NCBI GenBank assembly: GCA_014728185.1
Contig: WJMB01000254.1
Span: forward strand, 1 to 5,913
DNA: 5,913 bases
Reading direction: 5' to 3'
DNA from: Candidatus Coatesiibacteriota bacterium
GTDB lineage: Bacteria > RBG-13-66-14
The stretch's first letter is position 1. Each line of letters begins with the position of its first letter. Below, piece by piece: positions 5,637 through 5,913 of the stretch. Under the pieces are notes generated by a model that ran no database searches, had not been told where the DNA came from, and worked only from the letters and a program-made list of their open reading frames with translations. The position numbers and the translations under genes are program-made.

Positions 5637-5701
5637 GTCTCCCCGTCGGAGTGATGATGGCTTGCTTCGCGTCGGGGCGGGCTTTGCCGGGGCGGGGTTG
5701 G

Positions 5702-5913
5702 TCAGGTTGTATCGGTGGCCGGGTCCTGCAGGGCGTGGAGCATGTCGGCCAGTTCGCGGTCGTTCTTGAGGCGGGGGACCTTGTTCTGGCCGCCGAGCTT
5801 GCCCCGGACTTTCATGAAGTCGAAGAAGCTGTCTTCGCGCAATACGGTTAGCCTGGGTGGAGCCAGGCTGGCGTCGCCGCGGCGGTGGGCGGCGTAGTCG
5901 TCGTTGAGTTCCA
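5702..5913 (-). CDS. GH3 auxin-responsive-promoter family protein, C-terminal 69 residues (5' end outside window)
   Basis: The minus-strand frame from the right edge to TGA at 5704-5702 encodes the C-terminus of a GH3-family protein. The diagnostic part is FFDFMKVRGKLGGQNKVPRL, followed by KNDRELADML. It is preceded by ELNDDYAAHRRGDASLAPPRLTV, which fits the end of the C-terminal domain. In plants GH3 enzymes are ANL-superfamily ligases that adenylate a carboxylic acid and join it to an amino acid. Bacterial relatives are common in some phyla but their substrates are mostly unknown. The active-site adenylation motifs lie outside the window, so activity cannot be judged. The frame is intact to a natural-looking C-terminus. 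The nested inverted-repeat element starts 9 nt past the stop, and the intrinsic terminator lies about 225 nt further. Confidence 0.88.
   Translation of the reverse strand, partial: ELNDDYAAHRRGDASLAPPRLTVLREDSFFDFMKVRGKLGGQNKVPRLKNDRELADMLHALQDPATDTT

Larger units (their letters stand above)
5559..5637. repeat. Perfect 18-bp inverted repeat with 43-nt spacer
   Basis: CTTTGGCACATTTCTTGC (5559-5576) is matched exactly by its reverse complement at 5620-5637. The next base on either side of each arm does not pair, so the repeat is exactly 18 bp. The arms are markedly AT-richer than the surrounding GC-rich DNA. Each arm read inward is also a sigma-54-type promoter element. Confidence 0.95.
5513..5693. 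repeat. Nested inverted-repeat element (outer arms 15 bp perfect, about 23 bp imperfect)
   Basis: The outer arms are GCCCCGGCAAAGCCC (5513-5527) and its exact reverse complement (5679-5693). The pairing continues inward with one single-base indel to 5536 and 5671. Inside lies a second, independent perfect 18-bp inverted repeat (5559-5576 and 5620-5637). The 181-bp element starts 9 nt after the GH3-family stop codon. No target-site duplication is evident: GGGTTG occurs at 5491-5496 and 5695-5700, but the left copy is not at the arm edge. It contains no credible ORF. It could be a MITE- or REP-like palindromic element, a structured 3' UTR, or a regulatory region. Confidence 0.7.

Noticed and set aside
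5513..5693. CRISPR, retron or insertion-sequence remnant reading of the inverted-repeat element
   Set aside because: There are no direct repeats with regular spacers, no reverse transcriptase or transposase fragment, and no clear target-site duplication.
5455..5851. Short open frames on both strands across 5420-5851
   Set aside because: They run through the inverted repeats, lack ribosome binding sites and motifs, and overlap the GH3-family C-terminus or terminator. They look like by-products of GC-rich non-coding DNA.
3156..5913. Metabolic link between the GH3-family ligase (amino acid conjugation) and the gamma-glutamylcyclotransferase-like enzyme
   Set aside because: The idea is attractive, but a strong terminator and a separate gene start lie between them, and the substrates of both are unknown.
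2..5913. tRNA, rRNA or riboswitch
   Set aside because: I saw no cloverleaf, rRNA core or known riboswitch signature in the intergenic regions at 283-421, 3046-3155 or 5367-5701.

Overview
The window is high-GC bacterial DNA of tightly packed genes. An Omp85-family outer-membrane beta-barrel gene points to a double-membraned (diderm) bacterium. Two sequences with a good match to the sigma-54 promoter consensus fit such a host. No marker fixes the phylum. The mix of a bacterial GH3-family gene, an uncharacterised membrane protein with a Cys-Ala tail, and a three-POTRA Omp85 protein suggests an uncultivated or poorly characterised high-GC lineage. That placement is inference.

Layout. 1-282 (+) is the 3' end of a sensor histidine kinase gene. 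283-421 is a convergent intergenic region with two GC-rich hairpins, the second of which could terminate transcription from both sides. From there to the right end every gene is on the minus strand. In transcription order these are: the 3' end of a GH3-family gene (5913-5702); an unusual non-coding region (5701-5432) with nested inverted repeats, two face-to-face sigma-54-like elements and a strong intrinsic terminator; a large predicted inner-membrane protein with a DUF2207/YciQ-like layout and a C-terminal CACACACAGCACACAGGGR tail (5366-3579); a gamma-glutamylcyclotransferase-like protein 6 nt downstream (3572-3156); a 110-nt gap with a hairpin; a TamA/BamA-type outer-membrane protein (3045-1204); and an ABC ATPase of the FepC/BtuD/FhuC type whose start codon shares one base with the barrel gene's stop codon (1204-422).

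How the genes may work together. The DUF2207-like gene and the cyclotransferase-like gene look like one transcription unit with its own ribosome binding site. The Omp85 and ABC ATPase genes are translationally coupled and are either the distal half of that unit or a separate one starting in the 3046-3155 gap. The theme is cell-envelope biogenesis or transport, but the ATPase has no permease or binding protein beside it and the Omp85 protein has no TamB beside it, so no complete pathway can be read from this window.

The two places most worth attention are the seven-cysteine Cys-Ala tail of the 595-residue membrane protein, and the 5513-5693 element, where each arm of a perfect 18-bp inverted repeat is itself a sigma-54-type -24/-12 element.
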